Below are positions 49,563-58,083 of a DNA stretch of 64,000 bases, one piece after another. The translations under genes and the position numbers were made by a program. The notes under the pieces are model-generated. The model had not been told where the DNA came from and searched no databases. It saw only the letters and a list, made by a program, of their open reading frames with translations. Source of the stretch: Ruminococcus sp. (GTDB taxonomy: Bacteria > Bacillota_A > Clostridia > Oscillospirales > Ruminococcaceae); the NCBI GenBank assembly GCA_017480485.1, contig JAFVAN010000003.1, positions 1 through 64,000 of the forward strand, in the 5' to 3' direction. Numbering within the stretch: position 1 is the first letter of the stretch; each line of letters opens with the position of its first letter.

Positions 49563-51773
49563 TTATGCTTTTGTTTTAGGCGTTCCCTGCATATAGAGCT
49601 CCGAGACCCTGAGCTCTCCGTTTTCGATGTGTCGGCGCAGCTCGTCAAAGGGCTGGGGCTTCGAGAACAGATAGCCCTGAGCTCTGTCACAGTCGATGGA
49701 GCTGAGGAAGTCGAACTGCTCCCGTTCCTCCACGCCCTCGGTGAGGGACACCATTCCAAGCTGTTTGGTAAGGCTTACGATGTTTTTAAGGATGGGGCGG
49801 GTCTTCTGGTTGTTCGAAAAGCCCGAGAGAAACTTCATATCTATTTTCAGCACGTCGAACTGGTAGTCCTTGAGCACGTTAAGGGACGAGTAGCCGCTTC
49901 CGAAGTCGTCGAGCCAAACCTTGTAGCCCAGCTCCTTCAGCGAGCGCATGGCGGCTTTTAACAGGTCCTGATTGTCCGAAAGGGCGCTCTCGGTTATCTC
50001 CACGTCAAGATATTCTCTTGGAACGTTGTATTTCTTTGCCAGACGCCACAGCTCATCAACTATGTTGCAGAGCTCGAAATCGAGCCGCGAGAAGTTAAGT
50101 GACACAGGCGCGAAGGGCCAGCCGTTATCGGCGGCGGCGCGATAGGTCTTGCAGACCTCCTCGATGATACAGATGTCGATCTTGTGTATCTGCCTGTGCT
50201 CCTCCAATACCTCGATGAAGGCCGAGGGCGGCAGAAGGCCGTAGGTGGGGTCGAGCCAGCGGGCAAGGGCCTCAAAGCCGATGATGGTCTCACCCTTGGT
50301 CTCAACAACGGGCTGATAGTAGACCTTTATCCAGCCTGACTCTATTGCGGTGTCAACGTTGTTGATGATGTACTGCTTCAAGCGGAACTTTTCCTCCAGC
50401 TTGCTGTCGTACATACGGTAATACTGGTCGAAGCGCTTCTTGGTGCTGTTGCAGGCAAAGCGGGCATAGTCGCAGGCCAAGCTGGGGTCAACGTCCTCCT
50501 GATCGTGGGGGCGGTAGGCGCCGCATTTTAGCTCGATGTGTATCTCGCCGTCATAGCTGCTAAGGATGTTATAGACCTCGTCCACCTTCTCGCGGCAGCC
50601 GTCAAACTTTGTAAGGACTACGAAATGATCGTCGGAGAAGCGGGACACCAGTGAGCCCTCAAAGGTGGATTCAAGCAGCTCGCCCACCTCGATGAGCAGC
50701 TCGTTGCCTGCCTGAAAGCCGTTCTTTTCATTATAGTATTTGAAATTTTCTATATCAAAGAAGAGAAAGACGATGTTGGACTTGTCGGTGGTGACGTAGC
50801 CAAGCAGCTTCTTGGCCTCGCTCCTGAAATATACCATGTTGTGTATGCCCGTCAGCTCGTCCTCGACGGATATCTTGCTGAGGTAGGCGTTAACGTCCTC
50901 AAGGTGCTCGTCCTTCAGGGCCTGAGAGAGGGTCTTGTTGTAGTTGGATATACAGAACAGCAGCGTCGAGAGCCACATGGTAAAGCCGTTTATCTTTATG
51001 CCGTCTCCCAAGCCGGGCTTGTACTGCGAGAAATCCACCACGCCGGTGAAGGCGCCGACGGTGTTAAGGTCCAGCATACTGCTGATCTTATAGTAGAACA
51101 TCAGGTACGAGACCGTAAGCACCAGAAAGCCCAGCCATGGCCGCCATACCAGCAGGCAGATAACGAACAGCTCCATGGTCAGGAAGGTGAGTATCTGGCC
51201 GCCTGTGCGGTAGCTGTTGGCAGAGATGATGATCCCGAAGTTTATGCACACAAAGGAAAAGATGTACATTACCGAAAGGCTCTCGGCCTTTTTGTTGCCG
51301 CGGTCGGTAAGCAGCACCACCGCAAGGATTATCATCGACACTGCGCCGAAAAGAAGGATTATGTAGTTTTGAAGAGAAGAGGTTGGCTTGCCGCTGTCCT
51401 TGTACTGTGTCAGCATCCATATCTCGAAGGCCACCACCGCCGCCGAGAGCAGGATGACGAGGATGCCGACCCATCGCACTCTGCGCTTGTCATACAGCAC
51501 CCTCACCGCATAAAGCAGCATCAGTATGCCGGATGCCAGCAGCAGGAAGTAGTTGGAGTAATACTTCTCTGTCAGGTCCCAGAACTGGGCTTGCAGGTGC
51601 TGGGTGATTATCGTCCTCGTCATGCGCTCTATCATCCAGAGCTCCAGCACGATAACGACCACCGACATATATATACTTGCGCGCATATTAGTGGTGTAGA
51701 AATATTCTCTTACATACTCGCTCTGCTTGTTGAGGCCAAGCCAGCGCAGCAGTGTATTGCCCACCTTTTTCAT
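49563..51773 (-). CDS. Membrane GGDEF-EAL protein, predicted c-di-GMP phosphodiesterase
   Basis: 736 residues. The N-terminal ~285 residues contain about eight hydrophobic segments (7TM-like sensor). The GGDEF domain (about 300-450) is degenerate: the active-site loop reads SDDHF, so cyclase activity is unlikely, though GTP-binding regulation is possible. The EAL domain (about 470-720) keeps the key residues: FEALARW (EAL/ExLxR), DLNFSRLDFE-like Asn in SLNFSRLDFE, EITES, DDFGSGYSSL and EGVEE. It probably hydrolyses c-di-GMP in response to a membrane signal. Divergent from the hybrid kinase at 51949. Confidence 0.92.
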   Translation of the reverse strand: MKKVGNTLLRWLGLNKQSEYVREYFYTTNMRASIYMSVVVIVLELWMIERMTRTIITQHLQAQFWDLTEKYYSNYFLLLASGILMLLYAVRVLYDKRRVRWVGILVILLSAAVVAFEIWMLTQYKDSGKPTSSLQNYIILLFGAVSMIILAVVLLTDRGNKKAESLSVMYIFSFVCINFGIIISANSYRTGGQILTFLTMELFVICLLVWRPWLGFLVLTVSYLMFYYKISSMLDLNTVGAFTGVVDFSQYKPGLGDGIKINGFTMWLSTLLFCISNYNKTLSQALKDEHLEDVNAYLSKISVEDELTGIHNMVYFRSEAKKLLGYVTTDKSNIVFLFFDIENFKYYNEKNGFQAGNELLIEVGELLESTFEGSLVSRFSDDHFVVLTKFDGCREKVDEVYNILSSYDGEIHIELKCGAYRPHDQEDVDPSLACDYARFACNSTKKRFDQYYRMYDSKLEEKFRLKQYIINNVDTAIESGWIKVYYQPVVETKGETIIGFEALARWLDPTYGLLPPSAFIEVLEEHRQIHKIDICIIEEVCKTYRAAADNGWPFAPVSLNFSRLDFELCNIVDELWRLAKKYNVPREYLDVEITESALSDNQDLLKAAMRSLKELGYKVWLDDFGSGYSSLNVLKDYQFDVLKIDMKFLSGFSNNQKTRPILKNIVSLTKQLGMVSLTEGVEEREQFDFLSSIDCDRAQGYLFSKPQPFDELRRHIENGELRVSELYMQGTPKTKA

Positions 51774-51817
51774 AACGGCACCCCCGTTCGTATTTTGGTG
51801 AATGTGTTATTTACATC

Positions 51818-51846
51818 ATTATATTATATTTCATAAAAAAAGTCAA
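51818..51846 (-). promoter_or_regulatory. Promoter of GGDEF-EAL gene
   Basis: Minus strand TTGACT (51846-51841), 17-base spacer and TATAAT (51823-51818). An overlapping second TATAAT lies at 51828-51823. Confidence 0.65.
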
Positions 51847-51875
51847 CCAAAAAACATATCTATGCGCGGCGGGTA

Positions 51876-51904
51876 TTGAATTTCCATTTTTTATGTGGTA
51901 TAAT
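51876..51904 (+). promoter_or_regulatory. Promoter of hybrid histidine kinase gene
   Basis: TTGAAT (51876-51881), 17-base spacer and TATAAT (51899-51904) with TGTGG context, 45 bases before the start codon. The two divergent -35 boxes are about 30 bases apart. Confidence 0.75.
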
Positions 51905-51948
51905 CGTAAATAGATACAGACTACTTGCTTGAGAACTGAGGCGATGAT

Positions 51949-54900
51949 ATGAAAAATGCCATAAATAAAAAGGGCTTGTATGCTGCTGTTATCGGCGGCG
52001 TGCTCGTTGCGGTCATCCTTGTTTTTGGCACCTTTTGGTCCGGCCAAAGGGCAAGGCAGGACGCCGAGAACGCCGTAAGCTCGGTGAGCAGGCTCTATCT
52101 TGACGAGCTTGCGGGCAGGCGCGAGAAGGTGGTGGCCTCGGCCCTTGACAGAAATATACGGAATATGCAAACTGCGGTCAGCCTGCTGACAGAGAACGAC
52201 CTGAGCGACATCGAGCATCTGCAGGCCTATCAGCAGCAGATGAGAAAGCTCTACACCCTTGAAAAGTTTGCCTTCGTTGATACCAACGGGCTGATATACA
52301 CCTCCCGCGGCACCCTCAACGATATTGACAAGTACAGCTTTGACTACAATAATATCTCCGAGCCCGAGATCTCCGTCAAGGACAGCGACGACGGCGGGAA
52401 GAGCGTTATCATCGCCATCCCAGTGGACAGGCTCCCCCTTGAAGGCCAGACCCTCACTGTCTGCTTTATGGAGATCGACATGGACACCATGCTGGAGGGC
52501 GTGTCGCTGAGCTCCGACAACAACGACACCACCTTCTGCAACATCTACACCAGTGACGGCACGGCGCTTACGGACATGGTGCTGGGCGGCCTTGCCAGCG
52601 AGGACAATCTGCTTGAAGCCATAAGCCACGCCAGCTTTGACAAGGGCAGCTCCGCCGAGAAGCTGAGAGCGGATTTTGAAAGCGGCACCGCGGGAATTAT
52701 CTCCTTTACCTACAACGACACCAAGGAGACCCTCTCCTATAAGCCAATAAAAGGCACCGACTGGATGCTTACATATCTTATCCGCGAAAGCGTTATCAGC
52801 GACAACATCAGCTCCGTGTCCCGTGGGATAATCGTAAGAAGCCTTATCCAGACAGTCTTGACGGCTGTGGTGCTGCTTGCGATGTTCGCCTTTATGTTCT
52901 TGCAGAACAAGAAGAATGCCCGCCTTGCAATAGAAAAGGAGACATCCGAAACGGCTAACCGCATCAAGCAGGAGGAGCTGGAGCAGAGGCTGAAGCTGCA
53001 AAATGAGCTGCTTGAACAGGAAAAGCTGCGCACAAGGCAGGATCATATGATAACCGCCCTGGCCTCCGATTACAGAAGCGTTTACTATGTGGACCTTGAT
53101 TCTGATGACTGTATCTGCTACCGCTCGGAGGTGAGCCCCGAGGAAGGGCCCCAGGTGGGCGACCGCTTCTCTTATCTTGACGCCTTCACCCGCTATGCAA
53201 ACGACATCGTTGCCGAAGGCTACCGCGAGGGCTTTTTGAAGTTCATTGAACCCGACAATATACGCAGGCGGCTTGAAAAGGAGCTTATCCTTGCGTACCG
53301 CTATCTTATCATTAGGAACGGCGAGGAGTCCTATGAGATGCTGCGGGTGGCAGGCGTGCGCCACGCCAAGGATAGAGATGACCATAAGGTCCACGCCATC
53401 GGCGTCGGATTTACCAACATTGACAGCGAGATGAGGGAGTCCTTGGCCCGCAGTCAGGCCCTGAGCGACGCTCTTGCCGCCGCCGAGCAGGCAAGCAAGG
53501 CCAAGACCGCATTTCTGTCGAATATGAGCCATGAGATAAGAACGCCCATGAACGCCATCATCGGCCTTAACGACATCGCCCTCAACGACCCGGAGATCTC
53601 CGAAAAGACAAGGGCTCATCTTGAGAAAATAGGCGGCTCCGCGAACCACCTGCTCAGCCTTATCAACGACATCCTTGATATGTCAAGGATAGAGTCGGGC
53701 CGACTGGTGCTCAAGAACGAGGACTTCTCCTTCTCCAAGCTGCTGGAGCAGATCAACACCATGTTCAGCGCCCAGTGCACCAGCAAGGGCCTGGATTACA
53801 GCTGCCGAGTTATCGGCACACCTCCCACCCGCTTTATCGGCGACAACATGAAGCTTCAGCAGGTGCTGATAAACATCCTTGGCAACGCAGTCAAATTCAC
53901 CCCCGAGGGCGGCAGGGTAGGGCTCACCGTTGAAAGGACGGCCCAGTTCGATAACAAGTCAACTCTACGCTTCACCGTTTCCGACACTGGCATCGGCATG
54001 AGCAAGGAGTATCTGCCCAAGCTCTTTGAGACCTTTAGTCAGGAGGACAGCTCCTCCACCAACAAGTACGGCAGTTCGGGCCTTGGCATGGCCATCACCA
54101 AAAACATAGTTGAGATGATGAACGGCAACATCGAGGTGCAGAGCGAAAAGGGCAAGGGCTCGACATTTACCGTCATCGTCACCCTTATGGACAGCGTCTG
54201 CGCCGACGGTGATGACAAGGACACTGATATCCGATTGAACGAAATGAGCGTTCTCGTCATCGACGACGATCCCGTGGCCTGCGAGCACGCCAAGCTGGTG
54301 CTTGAAAAGACAGGGATATCCTGCGAGACCGTGCTTTCGGGCAGGGAGGCGTTAGAGCTTGTGAGGGTACGTCAGGCAAGGCATAATTCCTATGACCTAA
54401 TACTCGTGGACCTTAAAATGCCAGATATGGACGGCGTTGAGACAACGCGGGAGATAAGGAAGATAGTAGGCCACGATTCGGCTATCGTCATCATAACCGC
54501 CTACAGATGGGACGATGTGCTTGAAGAGGCCGCAAATGCGGGCGTTGACGGCTTTATTGCAAAGCCGCTGTTTGCAAGCAGCGTCATTGATGAATACAAG
54601 ACCGCTTACAGAAAGAAGAACCTTTCCGAGAAAAAGGCCAAGCACAAGGCCGACCTTAACGGAAGGCATATCCTGCTTGCGGAGGATGTGGAGATCAATG
54701 CAGAGATAATAAAGATGGTGCTTTCGATGCGGGGGATGATCGTTGACCACGCGGAGAACGGCAGGATAGCTCTTGAAAAATACAAGGAAAGCGCCGCAGG
54801 CTACTACGACGCAGTGCTTATGGATATTAGGATGCCAGAGATGGACGGCCTTGAAGCTACGATGCATATCAGAGCCCTTGACAGGGAGGATGCAAAGACT

Positions 54901-55038
54901 GTCCCGATAATCGCGCTGACTGCCAATGCCTTTGACGAGGACGTCCAGAGAAGTCTACAGGCAGGTATGACCGCCCATCTCACCAAGCCCATCGACAACA
55001 GCGAGCTTTATGAAACGCTGGAGAGCTTGATAAAATGA
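51949..55038 (+). CDS. Hybrid sensor histidine kinase with two receiver domains
   Basis: 1029 residues. Membrane helix 1 (about 11-30), a ~260-residue extracytoplasmic Cache-like sensor, membrane helix 2 (about 295-320), a coiled coil, a PAS-like segment (about 365-505), the HisKA dimer with phospho-His528 in SNMSHEIRTPMN, HATPase motifs (NILGNAVKF, DTGIGM, SSGLGMAI), REC1 with Asp821 (LVDLKMPDMDG) and REC2 with Asp959 (LMDIRMPEMDG). The chain has no Hpt domain, so phosphate probably moves to a separate Hpt protein or REC1/2 act directly. Divergent from the c-di-GMP phosphodiesterase gene, a plausible functional link. Confidence 0.94.
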   Translation: MKNAINKKGLYAAVIGGVLVAVILVFGTFWSGQRARQDAENAVSSVSRLYLDELAGRREKVVASALDRNIRNMQTAVSLLTENDLSDIEHLQAYQQQMRKLYTLEKFAFVDTNGLIYTSRGTLNDIDKYSFDYNNISEPEISVKDSDDGGKSVIIAIPVDRLPLEGQTLTVCFMEIDMDTMLEGVSLSSDNNDTTFCNIYTSDGTALTDMVLGGLASEDNLLEAISHASFDKGSSAEKLRADFESGTAGIISFTYNDTKETLSYKPIKGTDWMLTYLIRESVISDNISSVSRGIIVRSLIQTVLTAVVLLAMFAFMFLQNKKNARLAIEKETSETANRIKQEELEQRLKLQNELLEQEKLRTRQDHMITALASDYRSVYYVDLDSDDCICYRSEVSPEEGPQVGDRFSYLDAFTRYANDIVAEGYREGFLKFIEPDNIRRRLEKELILAYRYLIIRNGEESYEMLRVAGVRHAKDRDDHKVHAIGVGFTNIDSEMRESLARSQALSDALAAAEQASKAKTAFLSNMSHEIRTPMNAIIGLNDIALNDPEISEKTRAHLEKIGGSANHLLSLINDILDMSRIESGRLVLKNEDFSFSKLLEQINTMFSAQCTSKGLDYSCRVIGTPPTRFIGDNMKLQQVLINILGNAVKFTPEGGRVGLTVERTAQFDNKSTLRFTVSDTGIGMSKEYLPKLFETFSQEDSSSTNKYGSSGLGMAITKNIVEMMNGNIEVQSEKGKGSTFTVIVTLMDSVCADGDDKDTDIRLNEMSVLVIDDDPVACEHAKLVLEKTGISCETVLSGREALELVRVRQARHNSYDLILVDLKMPDMDGVETTREIRKIVGHDSAIVIITAYRWDDVLEEAANAGVDGFIAKPLFASSVIDEYKTAYRKKNLSEKKAKHKADLNGRHILLAEDVEINAEIIKMVLSMRGMIVDHAENGRIALEKYKESAAGYYDAVLMDIRMPEMDGLEATMHIRALDREDAKTVPIIALTANAFDEDVQRSLQAGMTAHLTKPIDNSELYETLESLIK

Positions 55039-55097
55039 AGGCATCGGAGAAGCGATGAATAGACCATTTCAGATCGGCCCCGTGAGCTAAAAATATC

Positions 55098-55140
55098 AAA
55101 AGGCTCGGCCCCCGCAGAGATGTGAGGACCGAGCCTTTCT
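55098..55140. terminator. Terminator between converging genes
   Basis: AAAGGCTCGG / CCGAGCCTTT stem with a GC-rich loop, after the kinase gene and before the end of the methyltransferase gene on the other strand. Confidence 0.82.
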
Positions 55141-55169
55141 TGCTATTATGTTATGCTTTGTTCGAAGGC

Positions 55170-55811
55170 TCAGGGCTTTCTTGCCACACAATGCAGGCGG
55201 CAGAAGCCGCGCTTTTCAAACAGCTCCATGTTCAGCCCTGCCTTTTTGCAGAGGGCGTCAACATCCTTTCGGCCGTATATCCTGACATCACCCTTGCCTA
55301 TCAGGTGAGCCAGGGGCATTTCGATGTGGTTGCAGAACCAGCGAACAGGGGCGGTGCTCATGGTCATATCGCGCAGTATCAGCCTGCCGCCCGGCCGCAG
55401 CACGCGGTAAACGCTGTTAAAGAAGTCCTGCACGTTGGGATAGTGATGAAAGCTTTGGCAGCAGATCACGACATCGAAGGAGTTTTCGGCAAAAGGCAGG
55501 TTTTCGCAGTCGCCCACCACAAGCTCTACGCCCTTCATTTTTTTCGCCTTTGCCATCTCGATCATCTTTGGGGTCAGGTCGATGCCAGTGTAATGCTTTT
55601 CGAGGTATTTTTCGTGCAGAAGAGTGAGCATGGGCGCCGTGCCGCAGCCGCAGTCGAGCAGGTCGGTGAAGTTCTCCTTTTCAAGCTCGGCAAGCACATC
55701 GGGGTAGTCCTTTTTGCACATATTGTAGACCCCTGCATGGTCGGTCTCGTAGACCTCCACTGCCTTGGTGAATTCCTTTACCGACAGCGCTTTATATTGT
55801 TTGTCTGTCAT
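55170..55811 (-). CDS. Class I SAM-dependent methyltransferase
   Basis: 213 residues. Motif I LLDCGCGTAPMLTLL (about 55-69), strand-2 acid in YTGIDLTPKMIEMA (about 77-90), post-II VVGDCENLPFAENSFDVVICC (about 98-118, split here across DCENLPF and FDVVICC) and YRVLRPGGRLIL (about 134-145). The pattern is like ubiquinone/menaquinone-type and small-molecule methyltransferases. It shares an ATGA overlap with the membrane protein upstream on the same strand. Substrate unknown. Confidence 0.87.
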   Translation of the reverse strand: MTDKQYKALSVKEFTKAVEVYETDHAGVYNMCKKDYPDVLAELEKENFTDLLDCGCGTAPMLTLLHEKYLEKHYTGIDLTPKMIEMAKAKKMKGVELVVGDCENLPFAENSFDVVICCQSFHHYPNVQDFFNSVYRVLRPGGRLILRDMTMSTAPVRWFCNHIEMPLAHLIGKGDVRIYGRKDVDALCKKAGLNMELFEKRGFCRLHCVARKP

Positions 55812-56557
55812 TGTTGGTCCCTCCTCGGATCGGTATTATTATATGACTTCTGCGATACTTTTTTGGCTGCGCTAAGGGTCGCCAGAAACATAAAAGCAAT
55901 GCCCCATGACTCGCCCCCTGCCAGCCAATGCTTAAAGAGAGCGCTGCCCGTTGCAGCCCGAAGCACCGTACCAAGCGCCTGACATATCACATAAAAGCAA
56001 AGAGGCCCCACGGCTATCCACGCCTTGCGCACGTTTATCACGCCCTTGCAGACGAGGACGATGAAGGCCGTGCCAGAGATCAGGTCGGCAGTGGTCTGCC
56101 ATACTGTTCCCACGATGAAGGGGTGCAGGGACGAGGGCACAAAGTATTTTTCGATGCTTTCGGCTGACACGCCCGAGAGCACCGCAGCCCTAACGTTCAT
56201 CAGCGCAAGGCAGCAGATAGAATGTATCCCGAAAATGCCTATGGACATCATCGTTCCGCCGAAGGAATATGCTTTCAGCGCTTTTGACGGCTTGACGCCA
56301 AGACTGTCCTTGGCGTGTGACCACACCGAGGATACGCCGAGAAAATACCCCGCGGCAGCGATGATACCGATCACGAAGGATGCCTGATAGTACCACAGCG
56401 GCACATCGGCGATATCCATCCCGACTATCCCGTTGACAGCGTAGGGCTCGCCCTCGCCCATGAATGAAAGCAGGCAGTCGCTTATCCCGCAGAGCAGCAT
56501 TGAAGCAAACCCCACAAGCAGGAAGACCCTGCGTTTTTCTTTCCCGATATATTTCAT
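55808..56557 (-). CDS. Polytopic membrane protein (DUF6796-like)
   Basis: 249 residues with about seven hydrophobic segments: LLVGFASMLLCGISDCLL, WYYQASFVIGIIAAAGYFLG, GTMMSIGIFGIHSICCLALM, FIVGTVWQTTADLISGTAFI, IAVGPLCFYVICQALG and others. Conserved-looking polar residues occur within the membrane (GISDC, GIHSIC, Thr/Asp in TTADLISG). It resembles uncharacterised DUF6796-type proteins; I am not certain. First gene of a two-gene operon with the methyltransferase, divergent from the TetR gene, which may regulate it. Confidence 0.68.
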   Translation of the reverse strand: MKYIGKEKRRVFLLVGFASMLLCGISDCLLSFMGEGEPYAVNGIVGMDIADVPLWYYQASFVIGIIAAAGYFLGVSSVWSHAKDSLGVKPSKALKAYSFGGTMMSIGIFGIHSICCLALMNVRAAVLSGVSAESIEKYFVPSSLHPFIVGTVWQTTADLISGTAFIVLVCKGVINVRKAWIAVGPLCFYVICQALGTVLRAATGSALFKHWLAGGESWGIAFMFLATLSAAKKVSQKSYNNTDPRRDQQ

Positions 56558-56599
56558 AAAAACACCCTTTGTATATTCAAACTCAAATGCTTTGCCGAG

Positions 56600-56617
56600 G
56601 GTTAGTTTTGGCTAACC
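56600..56617. promoter_or_regulatory. 18-bp palindrome in operon leader, candidate TetR operator
   Basis: GGTTAG-TTTTGG-CTAACC, perfect six-base arms. It lies about 33-50 bases after the predicted start of the membrane-protein transcript, so it could act as an operator or as an mRNA hairpin. Confidence 0.6.
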
Positions 56618-56656
56618 TAAAGCTAATAAAATCGAGCCCCTTAAAGCTCAATGCTC

Positions 56657-56685
56657 ATTATATCATATCCTTCATTTAATTTCAA
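56657..56685 (-). promoter_or_regulatory. Promoter of membrane protein-methyltransferase operon
   Basis: Minus strand TTGAAA (56685-56680), 17-base spacer and TATAAT (56662-56657). Confidence 0.68.
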
Positions 56686-56694
56686 CTCCATTTT

Positions 56695-56734
56695 GCTCTA
56701 AATGCTCCATATTTCGCTCTAAATGCTCCATATT
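56695..56734. repeat. Two 19-base direct repeats, period 21
   Basis: GCTCTAAATGCTCCATATT occurs at 56695-56713 and 56716-56734. A degenerate third copy (GCTCAATGCTCATTAT) is near 56645. Spacing of two helical turns suggests cooperative binding of a regulator on one DNA face. Confidence 0.75.
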
Positions 56735-56833
56735 GGCGGAAGTTTCTGCTTTATGCGAGATGAATTATTAGGCCGCAAAGCGGCAAAATTGCAAAAACAA
56801 GAATTGATTTCCTTGGCTCATAGAAAATTAAAC

Positions 56834-56862
56834 TTGATTGATATGCGATCTTATGATATAAT
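56834..56862 (+). promoter_or_regulatory. Promoter of TetR gene
   Basis: TTGATT (56834-56839), 17-base spacer and TATAAT (56857-56862), 36 bases before the start codon. Confidence 0.75.
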
Positions 56863-56897
56863 GAAAGGGAAGTTTAATTCTTTTATGGGTGATAGAA

Positions 56898-57452
56898 ATG
56901 AAACGAAGGACCACAAAGGATATACTTGCAGAGTCTTTTTTGGAGCTTGCCGAGGAGAGGCGCATCGACAAGATCAGGATCAGCGACATTACCGATAACT
57001 GCGGGATGTCTGCGCCCACCTTCTACAACCACTTTAAGGATAAGTACGATCTGATCGTTTGGATACACACCGACCGTGTAGGCGAGATCATGTCCAAGAT
57101 CGACAAAAATGGCTACAGGTGGAAGGACACGCTGCTCGAAGGGGCAAGGTATTATTACGATAACAGGAGCTATATCATCAATGCGCTCAAACACACCAGC
57201 GGTCAGGATTCCTTTGTGGGGTATGTTACCAAAAACAATATAAGAGTGCTTGCGAACGAGGTGCGGCGCAAGCTGATGACCGAGTATCTGCCGTCGGAGA
57301 TATTTGGGCTTATCAAGGTGTATGTTTACGGCACGGTGCATTTTATGCTCGACTGGCTTGTTGAAGACACCGCCCTCACCCCCGAGCAGGTGGCGCAGCT
57401 GTGGGAGGAAGCATTGCCCGAACCGCTTCGCAGGTATCTGTGCAACGAATAA
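56898..57452 (+). CDS. TetR/AcrR family transcriptional regulator
   Basis: 184 residues from ATG 56898 (GGGTGA upstream; GTG 56889 is an alternative). The N-terminal helix-turn-helix is TTKDILAESFLELAEERRID with recognition part ISDITDNCGMSAPTFYNHFKDKYDL (shown in two parts, about 5-55). FYNHFK is the diagnostic TetR turn. The C-terminal ~120 residues form an all-helical ligand domain of the TetR_C_8 type. Likely targets are the operons on both sides: the membrane protein/methyltransferase pair and the redox operon. Confidence 0.88.
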   Translation: MKRRTTKDILAESFLELAEERRIDKIRISDITDNCGMSAPTFYNHFKDKYDLIVWIHTDRVGEIMSKIDKNGYRWKDTLLEGARYYYDNRSYIINALKHTSGQDSFVGYVTKNNIRVLANEVRRKLMTEYLPSEIFGLIKVYVYGTVHFMLDWLVEDTALTPEQVAQLWEEALPEPLRRYLCNE

Positions 57453-57490
57453 AATTTTATAATTTAGCCAAAATGTAAAAATTCTTTATA

Positions 57491-57529
57491 AACAGCCGTT
57501 TTTCCATATGGACAAGCGGCTGTTTTTTT
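57491..57529 (+). terminator. Terminator of TetR gene
   Basis: AACAGCCG ... CGGCTGTTTTTTT with an 18-base loop. It overlaps the next promoter. Confidence 0.78.
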
Positions 57530-57537
57530 GATAAAAT
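57509..57537 (+). promoter_or_regulatory. Promoter of redox operon, embedded in upstream terminator
   Basis: TGGACA (57509-57514), 17-base spacer and TAAAAT (57532-57537). The spacer is the right arm and T-tract of the TetR terminator. Confidence 0.6.
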
Positions 57538-57548
57538 AACAACAACGA

Positions 57549-57564
57549 TGGACCGGACGGTTTA
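57549..57564. promoter_or_regulatory. Candidate operator at the start of the redox operon
   Basis: ACCG-GA-CGGT perfect core (57552-57561) within a wider imperfect palindrome TGGACCG/CGGTTTA. It lies about 8 bases after the predicted start site, a position for repression, probably by the upstream TetR protein. Confidence 0.55.
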
Positions 57565-57593
57565 TCAAAAAATAAAAAACGGAGGTATTTATC

Positions 57594-58055
57594 ATGACAC
57601 TTGAAGAAAAGATCAAAATGCTCAATATGTATGCACAGGCCTGGTATTCCAGCTCACAGGCGGATTATATCCACGAGGCTATCTTCCGTGCTCAGGGCTT
57701 TGGCAAGTTCGCTGACCGCTGCAAGGAGGAGGGCGACGAGGAGCTTGAGGAGGCTAAGAACTGCACAGCAAGGATCGTTGCTCTTGGCGGAAAGCCCGAG
57801 ATCGGTTATATGGAGCAGCCGCTTTTTGATGAAATAAAGGACCTTCTTCAGGACTGGCACGATGGCTTCATCGAGCAGAAGGGCGTTGAGGAGCTTGAAC
57901 GTATCGCAAGTGAGCTGACAGATGATTCCATCACCAGAAAGCTTGTGGAGAGCTTTGTTGAGTGTGAGGCCGAGCACCGCGAGTGGGTAACACAGCATCT
58001 GAATATCATCAAGAGGATAGGATATGAGAATTATCTGATAGAGCAGCTTGGATAA
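57594..58055 (+). CDS. Ferritin-like (bacterioferritin/rubrerythrin-type) di-iron protein
   Basis: 153 residues, an all-helical four-helix bundle. Candidate di-iron ligands are Glu in HEAIFRAQG (about 27-35), Glu residues in EEGDEELEEA (about 45-54), Glu in IEQKGVEEL (about 93-101) and EAEHREW (about 125-131), spaced as in bacterioferritin/DUF-type ferritin-like domains. No C-terminal rubredoxin is attached, but the MBL protein at the end of the operon has one. It probably stores iron or removes peroxide. GGAGG precedes the ATG. First gene of a four-gene operon. Confidence 0.78.
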   Translation: MTLEEKIKMLNMYAQAWYSSSQADYIHEAIFRAQGFGKFADRCKEEGDEELEEAKNCTARIVALGGKPEIGYMEQPLFDEIKDLLQDWHDGFIEQKGVEELERIASELTDDSITRKLVESFVECEAEHREWVTQHLNIIKRIGYENYLIEQLG

Positions 58056-58083
58056 GGTGCTTGTTAGGTGTGGAGGAAGAATA

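Larger units (their letters stand above)
56558..56897. other. Regulatory intergenic region between the membrane protein and TetR genes
   Basis: 340 bases with no gene. It holds an 18-bp palindrome (56600-56617), a minus-strand promoter (56657-56685), two 19-base direct repeats 21 bases apart (56695-56734) and the plus-strand TetR promoter (56834-56862). A plus ORF 56723-56998 has no support. Confidence 0.75.
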
